A DNA stretch of 64,000 nt from Massilia sp. H6 (GTDB lineage Bacteria; Pseudomonadota; Gammaproteobacteria; Burkholderiales; Burkholderiaceae_D): positions 2,356,001 to 2,420,000 of the forward strand of contig NZ_CP103371.1 in the NCBI RefSeq assembly GCF_024802625.1, given 5' to 3'. Of this stretch, positions 28,144 to 38,500 are shown in pieces. Both the position numbers and the translations under genes were made by a program. The notes below the pieces were generated by a model, which had not been told where the DNA came from, searched no databases, and worked only from the letters and a program-made list of their open reading frames with translations. Position 1 is the stretch's first letter. Each line of letters opens with the position of its first letter.

Positions 28144-28500
28144 TCAGGCGAACGGCGGAGCGCGGGAGTGAAACTGAATGGTGGGCGGTGCATCCCAAGA
28201 ACGATAGGTGGCCAGCAAGACCAGCGCACGCCCGCCCGGCAAGAGCGCGGCGCTGCAGCCTGGCCGGTCCAGGGCCGGCGCCACCGTGGCGGCGTCGTAA
28301 GCCAGGCACGAATGCTGCAGCGCTTTCTGGTGGGTGTTAGCGCCAGTGCCAGCGCCGGCACTGGCTGGCGCCAGCACCGCTTGCGAGCGGTGCGCAACCC
28401 GGTGCGCCAAGCCTTGCCAGTGCGCGAAGACCATCGCCACCGTCAGGAGCAACACCAAGACCCAGCGGGTGGATCGCATGCGTGAAAGCAGAACAACCAT
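28144..28500 (-). CDS. DUF2946-like small secreted or membrane protein
   Basis: The product of about 118 residues has one N-terminal hydrophobic segment (WVLVLLLTVAMVFAHWQGLA), then a segment with His and Cys residues (HRVAHRS, QHSCLAYDAA). It ends in FHSRAPPFA, the typical C-terminus of DUF2946 proteins, which often neighbour metal-uptake or copper genes. It lies 69 bases before the ZnuD-like receptor on the same strand, so a joint role in metal acquisition is plausible. Starts at 28545, 28500 and 28479 are all possible, and none has a clear ribosome site. A TATAAT -10 on the minus strand lies near 28585. Confidence 0.55.
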   Translation of the reverse strand: MVVLLSRMRSTRWVLVLLLTVAMVFAHWQGLAHRVAHRSQAVLAPASAGAGTGANTHQKALQHSCLAYDAATVAPALDRPGCSAALLPGGRALVLLATYRSWDAPPTIQFHSRAPPFA

Positions 28501-28781
28501 CGATATCGTGTATGCCGGAAGGGCCTTGCCTGCACATTGCGGCATGGTAATTGAACCCAAAAGACTGAAGCCTTAAGACGCGCATTATAAGGCAGGCATG
28601 CCAAACCGTTGGATTGTTGCATCTCTCGAGTGCGGGGCGCACCGCTGGCCGGTCGTCACGATTGTGCCGACGCAAACCCGGCGCGCGCTGCCGTCTTAAA
28701 ATTTTTACAACGACGGGTGTGCTGCTGTCCTTTGCTTTACCCGCGTGCCGAGTCACCGAGGTCGTTGCAGGGGGGGTATGG

Positions 28782-30167
28782 ATGAATCGCCAGAACGCGC
28801 CGCGCGAAGGATACGAAGTCTTCCTGTGGTTTCATCCTGCCGCCGTGCGTGGCAACCCTTATGCGCAATACAACCTCGGCCTGCTCTATAAACAGGGCGA
28901 GGTCATCGAGCGCAACGATGGCCTCGCGCTCAAGTGGATGAAACGCGCAGCGCAGCAGGGCCTGGCGGCGGCGCAAAACCACCTCGGGGCCATGTATTGC
29001 AACGCACGCGGCGTCCGGCGCAGCGACGAGCTCGCAGCTTGGTGGTTCGGGCGTGCGGCCGCCCAGGGCGACGCCTCCGCCCAGCAGAACCTGGGCCTGC
29101 TCTACCGCAAGGGCCGCGGCGTACCGCAGTCGCACGACAGCGCCTTCGGCTGGTTCTACCGCGCCGCCGAGCAGGGGCTGGCCAGTGCCCAGAACGTGCT
29201 CGGCGAATGCTACCTGCGCGGCCTCGGGGTCGTGGCCAGCCATCCGCTGGCCATGGCCTGGTTTCGCAAGGCGGCGCGCCAGGGCCACGCCCCGGCCCAG
29301 CTCAACCTGGCGCTCATGTACCGCCGCGGCGACGGCATCGTCGCCGACGACGCGCAGGCGCTGTGCTGGTTTCGCCAGGCCGCTGCCCTGGGCGATCCGG
29401 TTGCCCAGCGCTATCTCGGGCTGGCCTATGCGCACGGCCAGGGCGTGCAGCCCGACCCCGAACGCGCCGTGGCCTGGCTCGAGCGTGCGGCGCTCAGGAA
29501 CGATACCGACGCCCAATACGCGCTGGCCACGCTGCTGGCGGCCGGCCACGGCTCGGGCGACGACGAGCGCGCCCTGGCGTGGTTCGTGCGGGCCGCCGAC
29601 CGCGGCCACGCCCAGGCGCAATACTGCGCCGGCGCCATGCTCGCCAGCGGCCGTGGCGCCCCTTGCGACCCCGGGCGCGCGTTCGCGTACTATGTGCGCG
29701 CCGCCGAGCAGGGCGCGGCCAACGCCCAGTTCAGCCTGGGCGTCATGTATGCCAAGGGCGAGGGCGTGCCACGCAACGAAGCGCGCGCCGCCGAGTGGTA
29801 TCGGCGCGCGGCGCAGCAGGGCGACGCCAGCGCCCAGAACAACCTTGGCGTACTGTACGCCAACGGCCAGGGCGTGCCGCACGACGATACCCTGGCCGCC
29901 TACTGGTACCAGCAAGCGGCCGATCAGGGCCATGCGCTGGCCCAGTACAACCTCGGCGGCATGGTCAACAGCGGCCGCGGCGTCGAGCGCGATCCGCTGC
30001 GCGCCACTATGTGGATGCTGCTTGCCGCCGGCGCCGACAACTCCTCGCACCAGCCGCGCGACAGCGCGCCGGGCAAGCCCTGGGCCAGCGTCGGCGCATG
30101 GGGCAGGGTGCTGGCCGGACGGGTCCCGGGTGGGCGCCGCCAGCGCCGGCCCAGCCCCGGCCACTAG
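28782..30167 (+). CDS. Sel1-like tetratricopeptide repeat protein
   Basis: The 461-residue protein consists almost entirely of about eleven tandem 36-residue Sel1-like repeats, each close to DAxAQxNLGxxYxxGxGVxxD followed by AxxWxxRAAxQG. This is a helical scaffold for protein-protein contacts. No signal peptide or catalytic domain is visible. I chose the ATG at 28782, preceded by a run of seven G residues as ribosome site; the upstream in-frame extension (from 28614) does not look like repeat sequence. The C-terminal 25 residues are basic and Pro/Arg-rich. Partners are unknown. Confidence 0.8.
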   Translation: MNRQNAPREGYEVFLWFHPAAVRGNPYAQYNLGLLYKQGEVIERNDGLALKWMKRAAQQGLAAAQNHLGAMYCNARGVRRSDELAAWWFGRAAAQGDASAQQNLGLLYRKGRGVPQSHDSAFGWFYRAAEQGLASAQNVLGECYLRGLGVVASHPLAMAWFRKAARQGHAPAQLNLALMYRRGDGIVADDAQALCWFRQAAALGDPVAQRYLGLAYAHGQGVQPDPERAVAWLERAALRNDTDAQYALATLLAAGHGSGDDERALAWFVRAADRGHAQAQYCAGAMLASGRGAPCDPGRAFAYYVRAAEQGAANAQFSLGVMYAKGEGVPRNEARAAEWYRRAAQQGDASAQNNLGVLYANGQGVPHDDTLAAYWYQQAADQGHALAQYNLGGMVNSGRGVERDPLRATMWMLLAAGADNSSHQPRDSAPGKPWASVGAWGRVLAGRVPGGRRQRRPSPGH

Positions 30168-30311
30168 GGCCTTACATCGGCAGCGGAAGTGCGTTGCACG
30201 ATCCGCCCCGGCCCGCCCACCCGTAGGCGAGCCCGAAAATTCGCGTTATGATGGCCGGCGGCGCCGAGTACGCTCCAAGCCGACCCCATGAATAACTCGA
30301 ATGAGAAGCAC

Positions 30312-32483
30312 ATGACCCTGAGACACGCAACGCTCGTCACCCTGCTGGCCGCCGCATTCGTCGCCACCCCGGCGCTGGCGCACACCTGCCCCGCCAACGG
30401 GACCCCGCTGGATTACCCGGTGACCAAGACCTCTGGCCAGACCGACAATTATCATGGCACCACGGTGGCCGACCCCTATCGCTGGCTGGAAGACGCCAAC
30501 AGCGCCGACACCAAGCAATGGGTCACCGCGCAGAACAAGCTGACCCAGGCCTACCTGGCCGAGATTCCGCAACGCGCGGCCATCCGCGCGCGCCTGACCA
30601 AGCTGTGGAATTACGAGCGCTTCAGCGTGCCTGGCAAGGAAGGCGGCCAGTATTTCTACACCCGCAACGACGGCTTGCAGAACCAGTCGGTCCTGTTCAC
30701 CCAGAAAAGCCTGGGCGACACCCCGCGCGTGCTGCTCGACCCGAACACCCTGGCCGCCGACGGCACCGTTGCCCTGGCCGGCATCGAAGTGAGCCCCGAC
30801 GGCAAGCTGCTGGCCTACAGCACCGCGGCCTCGGGTTCGGACTGGAACGAGATCCGGGTGCGCGACATCGCCACCGGCAAGGATCTGGAAGACCACATCA
30901 AGTTCGTCAAGTTCTCGAGCACGGCCTGGACCAAGGATGGCAAGGGCTTCTTCTACAGCCGCTACGACGAGCCGAAAGAGGCGACCAAGCTGGCCGACGT
31001 CAACTATTTCCAGAAACTGTATTTCCACCGCATCGGCACCCCGCAAAGTCTCGACACCCTGGTGTACGACCGTCCCGACCAGAAGGAATGGGGCTTCGGT
31101 GGCCAGACCACCGACGATGGCCGCTACCTGGTCATCACCACGACCAAGGGCACCGCGCCGAAATACCGCGTGTCGTACAAGGACCTGAGCAAACCCGATG
31201 CGAAAGTTGTCGACCTGATCGACAACTTCGACGCCGGCTATACCTTCATCGATAACATTGGCAGCGTGTTTTATTTCAGCACCGACCGCAATGCGCCGAA
31301 AAAACGCATCGTGGCGATCGACGTCACCAAGCCTGCCCCATCCAACTGGAAGGAAATCGTCGGCGAAAACGCCGATACCCTCGTTGGCGCCGACATCATC
31401 AACAACCAGCTGGTGCTCGAATACCTGAAAGACGCGCGCAGCGTAGTGCGCGTGCATGCGCTCGATGGCAAGCCGGTGCGCGAGATCGCCCTGCCTGGCA
31501 TCGGCTCGGTAGGCGGCCTGGCGGGCAAGCGCGGCGACACCGAGACCTTCTACTCGTTTACCGGTTATACCACCCCGACCACGATCTATCGCCTGGACAT
31601 GAAGACCGGCAAGAGCACCGTGTTCCGCCAGCCGAAGGTCGATTTCACGCCGGCCGATTATGAAACCCGCCAGCAGTTCTACACCAGCCGCGACGGCACC
31701 AAGGTGCCGATGTTCATCGTGTCGAAAAAAGGCCTGAAGCTCGACGGCTCGAACCCGACCTACCTGTACGGCTACGGCGGCTTCAATGTCGCGCTGACCC
31801 CGTCCTTCTCGCCGGCCAACCTGGCCTGGATGGAAATGGGTGGCGTCTACGTGGTGGCCAACCTGCGCGGCGGCGGCGAATATGGCGAAGCCTGGCACCA
31901 GGCCGGTACCAAGCTGCAGAAACAGAACGTGTTCGACGACTTTATCGGTGCGGCCGAATGGCTGATCGCCAACAAGGTGACCTCGCCCGAGAAACTGGCG
32001 ATCGGCGGCGGCTCCAACGGCGGCCTGCTGGTGGGCGCGGCCATGACCCAGCGTCCGGAACTGTTCGGCGCGGCGATTCCCGCCGTGGGCGTCATGGACA
32101 TGCTGCGCTTCCACAAGTTCACGATCGGCTGGGCCTGGACCTCGGACTACGGCTCCTCGGAAAACCCCGAAGAGTTCAAGGCCCTGGTCAAGTATTCGCC
32201 GCTGCACAACCTCAAGAAAGGCAGCTGCTATCCGGCCACCATGGTCACCACCGCCGACCACGACGACCGCGTGGTTCCCGCGCACAGCTTCAAGTACGCC
32301 GCGGCGGCCCAGGCCGCGCAAGGCGGGGCCGCCCCGATCCTGATCCGCATCGATACCAAGGCAGGGCATGGCGCGGGCAAGCCGACCACCAAGCTGATCG
32401 AAGAAGTGGCGGACCGCTGGGGCTTCCTGGCGCGCGAGCTGCGCGTTGGAGATGGCGAGAAAGCGGTGGGCGGTAATCACTAA
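30312..32483 (+). CDS. Prolyl oligopeptidase (S9 family), secreted
   Basis: The product of about 723 residues has a signal peptide (MTLRHATLVTLLAAAFVATP then ALAHT). After it come the N-terminal propeller entry text DPYRWLEDANS, a beta-propeller, and a catalytic alpha/beta hydrolase domain. The triad is visible: Ser568 in GGGSNGGLL, Asp in DHDDRVVP and His in KAGHGAGKP. It cleaves peptides after proline, probably in the periplasm. An in-frame ATG at 30288 would add eight residues; I prefer 30312 for the signal peptide and GAGAAG just upstream. A -10-like TATGAT lies near 30247. Confidence 0.92.
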   Translation: MTLRHATLVTLLAAAFVATPALAHTCPANGTPLDYPVTKTSGQTDNYHGTTVADPYRWLEDANSADTKQWVTAQNKLTQAYLAEIPQRAAIRARLTKLWNYERFSVPGKEGGQYFYTRNDGLQNQSVLFTQKSLGDTPRVLLDPNTLAADGTVALAGIEVSPDGKLLAYSTAASGSDWNEIRVRDIATGKDLEDHIKFVKFSSTAWTKDGKGFFYSRYDEPKEATKLADVNYFQKLYFHRIGTPQSLDTLVYDRPDQKEWGFGGQTTDDGRYLVITTTKGTAPKYRVSYKDLSKPDAKVVDLIDNFDAGYTFIDNIGSVFYFSTDRNAPKKRIVAIDVTKPAPSNWKEIVGENADTLVGADIINNQLVLEYLKDARSVVRVHALDGKPVREIALPGIGSVGGLAGKRGDTETFYSFTGYTTPTTIYRLDMKTGKSTVFRQPKVDFTPADYETRQQFYTSRDGTKVPMFIVSKKGLKLDGSNPTYLYGYGGFNVALTPSFSPANLAWMEMGGVYVVANLRGGGEYGEAWHQAGTKLQKQNVFDDFIGAAEWLIANKVTSPEKLAIGGGSNGGLLVGAAMTQRPELFGAAIPAVGVMDMLRFHKFTIGWAWTSDYGSSENPEEFKALVKYSPLHNLKKGSCYPATMVTTADHDDRVVPAHSFKYAAAAQAAQGGAAPILIRIDTKAGHGAGKPTTKLIEEVADRWGFLARELRVGDGEKAVGGNH

Positions 32484-32505
32484 ATCGTCACGCTGAAATG
32501 AAATG

Positions 32506-32529
32506 GCCGCCTGGGAAACCTGGCGGCCG
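32506..32529. terminator. Hairpin after the prolyl oligopeptidase gene
   Basis: GGCCGCC at 32506-32512 pairs with GGCGGCC at 32523-32529 around a ten-base loop that can itself extend the stem (GG/CC). No T run follows, so it may act as a weak or Rho-assisted bidirectional terminator between the convergent genes. Confidence 0.45.
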
Positions 32530-32586
32530 GCGGTGCTTTCATCGGTATGCGTATGGCAGCGCACCTAGATTGCCTCGCGCGCGCAT

Positions 32587-35500
32587 TCAGATGCGCTTGC
32601 CTCCCGCTTGAGTGCGGGCTGGCTGCAGCCTGCGTGCCAGCTTCCTGAGGTTATCGGTGATGTGTTCGCGGGTCCGGGCAATCCGGGCCCAGCTCTCGTC
32701 GGGGCCCTGGTCTCGCGTGCTCAACGCGCCATATAGGCGCGCCAGCTCCTCGATGTCGGTCACGATGGCATCCAGCTCCGAGGGCTTGAGAGCGATACCC
32801 CTGGTCGCATCAGCATAGCCTTGCAGGATATTCTCGAAGGCGGCTTGGCCGCCCGGGCCGTCGTCCCCGAGTATCCCGGTGATCAGGGTTTCCACCAGCA
32901 AGGCCTTTGCCCTGAGTAGCGCCGCGGCGGCGTTGCCTGACTGGCCGGTATCGGCGTCGTGCGCACATAGCCGCGCGAAGGTGATCGCCGGACCTTGCGC
33001 CTCTGGAGTAGTGTGGAGGCCCGCGAGAGCCTCCAGCGCGAGCCTGCTCAGGGCCAGTTGGGGAGCGAAATGCCCCAGTGCCGGACTGCCTTCGGCTACC
33101 TTGTAGGCGTCGGTAGCGTGCCTGAGTTCCTCTTCCATCTGGTCCTGTATCCAAGTGGCTTGCTCGATCCGCCGACCGCAAGGGGCCAGCAAATGACGTG
33201 CGTGCACGCTGGCCTTGCGGCGGTGGATCCTGCCGCGCAGCGCCTGGCGCTGGCACTTCGGCGGGGCCGTCGCAGGAACGGCCAGCCCGGCAGTGGCTGG
33301 CGGCTGGTCCGGGCCGGCGCGCCCCAGGCACCGCTCCCCGGCGTCGACGCTGGACAGGCGATCGAGTGCCACTAGTCGTAACAGTGCCCGCTCGAGCAGT
33401 AACCCGCTTTCTTCCAGGTCCTGTTGAAGCTTTATTTGGTCCACCTCTTCGCCGTTTTCGCGGGTGAGCGCGCGCTCGGCGCACTGTTCCCCGTATTGGG
33501 CTTCGACTTCCGCCAATTGTTCGATGTTGCGGACCGACACTTGTCCGAACTTGTCTTCCAGCTGTACAGCGCGCAGGAACGCATCGTAGGCCTGCCTGAT
33601 CTGGTTCAGCTCGCGCCTGGTGGCCCCTATGGCAGCATGCAGTTCCGGGCGCTCCAGCCATTTGGGCTGGCAGCGCTTGGTTAACAGCAGTTCGAGTTGC
33701 TTTGTGATCAGGGCACTGTCTTTGTCGGCAAATGCCTCGCGCCGGTGCGAGAGGCGAACCCGCAAATCGCTTAAGGCATCCAGCATTTCTTCCAGGCTCA
33801 CGAATTGGGTTTCCTTGACCGGTCCGTCGGCATTGTCGGTGCCGGCTTCCGCCATCCAGCCGGGGTCACCGTAGGCCTGGAAGGCGCCCCAGGTAAGGTC
33901 GGCCCGGTTTTCATCCCAAACGGTCTTTCGCGCGGCCTTGACTGCCTCCCCGAACTGCTTGCGTTGACCCAGCAGTTGCTCGTAGAACGTAGTGCCGAAC
34001 ATTCGCGCAAGGGCGTCGTCGACCGCCCAGCCGGCCACCAATACGCAGCGCACACCGATCTCGATGAGCTCGCGTGCGATGCTGGCGGCCAGGCGGTTGC
34101 TCTGCCGTCCACCGTCGAACTGGCCGCTGTGGCAGGAATTCAGGAAGACTAGTTCAGGTACCACCTCCATGGCGGCCACTTCAGCCGCGGTGATCAAGAG
34201 GCCGTCCGACAACACGACGCCGCTGCGGAAGCGGCCGTCCTTGTGCTTGATGTTGTACACACCGTGACCGGAGACATGCAGAATGCGCCATGGCTGGCGG
34301 TACAGTGCCGCCAGTACGTGAGTGGCGTCGGTGGGCTCGCCCCTGCCGCCGTCGACACGGGGGCCATGGCGCTCGGACGAACGCGCCAGCGCCGTGGCCT
34401 GCGTTTGCGCCGCGGAGTCGGACTGTGCATGCGCGCCGACGTCTCCGATCTCGCCAATTAGGCCTTCGACCTCGTAACCGTGCTTGGTCAGCACCTGTTG
34501 GATCGTGCTGGCCTCGTCGCGTGCGCCACGTAACGGGGCAAGGCTGCCGTTCGTACGGGAATTGCCTCCGCTATCGGCAAAAGCTGTGCGGAAACCTCGC
34601 ACCGACGGGTTGCCGATGACCAGCGCGCTGTAGGCGATCGCCTGCACTACCTGCGGCCGGTAGCGCAGGGCGGAGAGCTGACGAACCACGGAAGCGCGTA
34701 CTGCCAGCGGCGTTTGCTCGTGGTCAAGGTCGTTGCCACCGTCTGGGGCGCTGTCCGCCAGCATCAGTTCCCACGGCAGGTTGGCCGTATAGCCGTCAAC
34801 CACCAGCACCAGGCGGTCGAGCTGGCGCACAGCATCCTTGAAGTCGTGGGGCACCATCAGCTGGAATAGCATACGGCCGAAATCAGGATTCCATTTGTGG
34901 CTGTCGATCTGCTGCCGTACCAGTGTTTCGATCAGGCTCGGTTGACGCTGCTGCACCGTGGTCTCGGCGCGCGCCCGGGAGCCGATATACATGAAGCGCA
35001 GCCGGTCGGCGATCGGTGCTTCCTTCTGTCCGGTCGGTATCGGCAGCGGCTCGGCAAACGCGTGCTCCTCGGCATGGCTGGCATCGGTGATGATGATGCG
35101 GGGCCAATAGCTGGCTTCGGTGGTGTCATGCAGACGCTGTCGCACGCCTTCGCCGCTCACGAGTTCGTCACATACGCTGAGTTCGGTATGCTGTTTGTAA
35201 GCGATTTGCTTCAGCCTGTCGCGTAGATCGCGCAGGGCATAAACGGCGGCGATGGCCGTATCAAGGTAGAGCTCGACGATATTGAGTACGCCAATCCGGA
35301 TGTTCAGCCCGGTCCGCTCGTGGAAGCGCTCGTTAGCGGACATGACGCCGCGCACCAGCGCCTCGACCGACGAGGCGACCGACAGGTTGGCGGACGAATT
35401 GAAGCCCAGCAGCAAAGATGAGAGTTCCAGCTGGCGCTCATCCTTGCCGAGCACGTCCATGACTTGAAGGAGGAAGCGCAGGGCGCCGACGCGCACTGCC

Positions 35501-38500
35501 TCGGTAAGCTCGGAAGCGCTAAGCGTGCCGTCGTAGCGCCCCAGCCCGGCGACCACGGCACCGCTCAGGCGGCCGCCGGGTTTGCTCGAGCTGGCGTCGC
35601 GCAGCACGACGGTTGCGCTACCGCGCGCGCCGGCATACGCGCCCAGGTTGTAACGCCTGCTCAGGTCGCCATCCAGCAGCTCGCGGTCGATCTGCGCCTC
35701 TGCGCCGGAGATCGGATCCTGTTCGTAGTGCCCCACCATGATAGGGCTGGACACGAAGCGCAGGTCCATTGCCCGCACGGTCACATCCAGTCGGCGTAGC
35801 GGTCCGGCCGGCACCCGGCTTCGCAATGAGCCGCCGACCAGGCAGCGCTGCACTGCCTCCGTATCGGCGGCGGTCGGCGGGGCAGCGTCGTAGAGGACCG
35901 TGCCGCTCATGTCCGCGGGGCGCGTCGGCGGCTCGTGTGCTAGCAGACGCGTTGTCCCGGTTTTGAGCAGTTCCAGGATGGCCGGAAAATGCTCCTGCGT
36001 GGCCAGCAAGTCGCCATGGCGCGCCGGCATAAAGTAGTAACTATCGATCCAGGGCAGGCGCCCGGATTCCCACGTGACGATGCCGTCGCCGGCTGCCGTG
36101 CCGAGCAGGCCCGCCTGCGCCTCGGCGATCCCGCATGGCGTGCTCTGCGCAACGCCGAAGACGTAGATCGTCTTCGGTTCGGCGCCACTTGGCAAAGGCG
36201 TTTCGCCACGCTGCTCAAGCTGGGCGTCATGCGCGGCCAGCCACCCGGCTTCGGACAGCAAGGCCTGATTCGGCACGGCACCGCAGTTCTCACCGAACCA
36301 GCGGTCGGAGAACAGCTCAGACAATTTCCGCCAATAAGCTTCGTTGTAGTAGTTGCGATCGCTTGCGCCAGGGGCGATATCGAACGCGTCGGCAAAGTCG
36401 CGCGTAGGAAGCATTGAAAGCATGCCAGGGAAAGCAGCGAAGGTCGACAGCAGGTCGTGGAAATTGGTGCTCCTGAACTGTTGCCGCCAGAGCGAGCGCA
36501 AGCCATCGCCCTTGCCCAGCAGATCGGCCACCACGGCATGTGTGCCGCGGTTGGCAGTGCCGAGCATCACGATCCGCGCGCCGTCGCGCCGCATCAGTAC
36601 CTCCAAGATCCGCTGTTCGGAGGCATGGGTGCAGGCTCGCACCAGCAGGCCGCCCATCCCGTGTGCGATCAGCCTTACCGGCTCCGGGGTATCGCGAAAA
36701 CGTTCGAGAAAGCTGGCCAGCCGTTCGCCCAGTTTCCTCAGTGGCTGGCGCCAGTCGTAGGGGAAGGTGAACACTTGGTGGGTTGGGACAAGCTCAGCGC
36801 ACAGTTTCGCGTACAGGACGTCGATCACCTCGGTTGCCTCGACGTTGCGTCCGTTCAGTGCGAGCAGTTCCAGTCCCCTGTCGCCCGGGACCGGTGGATA
36901 CCACAGCTGCGTATGTTTCTCTTTCAGGTGCGAAGCCATCATGTCGGGCAAGACCACCACTATCGGCAGGCGCGCCGTACCGCCATTACCACGCCGTTTG
37001 GCGACTTCCAATTCCTTGGTAATGGCTTCGCGCCCCGGAATCGCGATAAAACGATCCAGCTTGGTGGGATCGCGGCTGATCAGCCAGTCTCGCAGCGCCA
37101 GGCGGCTGGAGCTGTTGCTGCAATAGCGGAAGTGGGAAACGTGGGCCCCGCGTTCGAACAATACCCTGGCCTTGGCCTGGGGCGCGATACCGGCCAGCAT
37201 GGCGGGGGTGTCGACAACGAGGTCATTGTCCTGCTTGTCGAACAGGACGAAATCTGTGAGCGCCACGCGCAGGCGGCTGAGCATGTCACCACCATCGACG
37301 TCGCCGGCAATCACAGCCATCTGGATGTCCGGTTTGACCAGCGCCTCGGACAGGAACTGGGCCAGGGGCGAATCCGGCAGCATGGCCTCGATGCCGGGTA
37401 CCAGGTGCGGGTCGGTGCGGCGCTTGGCGATTTCGATGACTGCACGACGGAATATCCGATATAACACGCTGGTGTACAGGAAGGGGACGGCATGCAGAAG
37501 TGTTAGCAAGCCCGACAGGAAAACATCAAAGTTTCCACTGGCCAATAGAGTACCGTTGGCCGGGCTTGCGATGCGGGCATACCTGCGGATGACGAGTTTG
37601 CGCTCACGTAATTCCCCGGCAAGCTTCAGCAGCAGTTCCCGCTGCTCGCCATAGGCGTCTTCGAGCCCGCGCAGGATGTCTCTGCGCTGCTTGGCGTCGC
37701 GCGTGCCGGGCGAGTGGAATGGATACCTATAATGCTCGATCTGGGCGCCGAAGTCGGCGAGGCACAGCAGGTCGGCAACCAGTCCCCCACGGGAGTGCGA
37801 CACCAGAGAAATGTGGGCGCCGTGGGGCAGGGATTGGACCAGTTCGAGTGCGTTTTCGATCGGACTTTGCGACAGGGTTCGGTGTTCGAACCCATAGATA
37901 TGGTCCCCATAATGCCCGCAGAGGTCGTTCCAAAGCTCTGGTTCGGCCGTCCGCAGATGACCGAAGCTGCCGAGGGTGCTTGAGCCGGTTCCATGCACGA
38001 AGACGAGTAGTTCAGCATCCGGCGGCGGTTGATCACCGGGTGTGGTGAGGATCACGCTGGCGAGCTCGTCGACATCGTCCGCCTGGTATTTCCAACGGCA
38101 CAAGCCGTGGTAGGTCTGGCGCCCCTCGATGGCTGCCATCAGTGCCTTGGTGCCGAGCCAGGAGATGCCGTCCTGCGCCAAGTCGATACCTTGCAACAAG
38201 GTGTCCTCGATGCTATCCGGCACCGCGATCAGGCTGATCTTGGAGATGACCCCCTTTAACATGGCCAAGGCACCGCGATGCCTGCCGGTGTCCGGCCCCA
38301 GCTTGTCGAGATCGGACAGAGTGCTGTTCCGAGACTGGCTCGCGCCGGCACGATCCAGTGCCTCCTTCAGCCGGCTGGGGTTAGCAACGAGTGTGCCGCC
38401 GTCGGCCAGCTCGAGGACGACGATCTGGCCGGGCTCGACTTGCAGGGAGATCCGTGTCGCTTCCGTATCGCGGGTGGCGGGGCTGACATCGATGACGTCC

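Noticed and set aside
33180-33360. Possible compensated frameshift in the CHAT gene, where the protein text becomes Pro/Arg-rich
   Set aside because: The original frame keeps a high GC third-position bias, and neither alternative frame gives more helix-like sequence. A natural linker is as likely.
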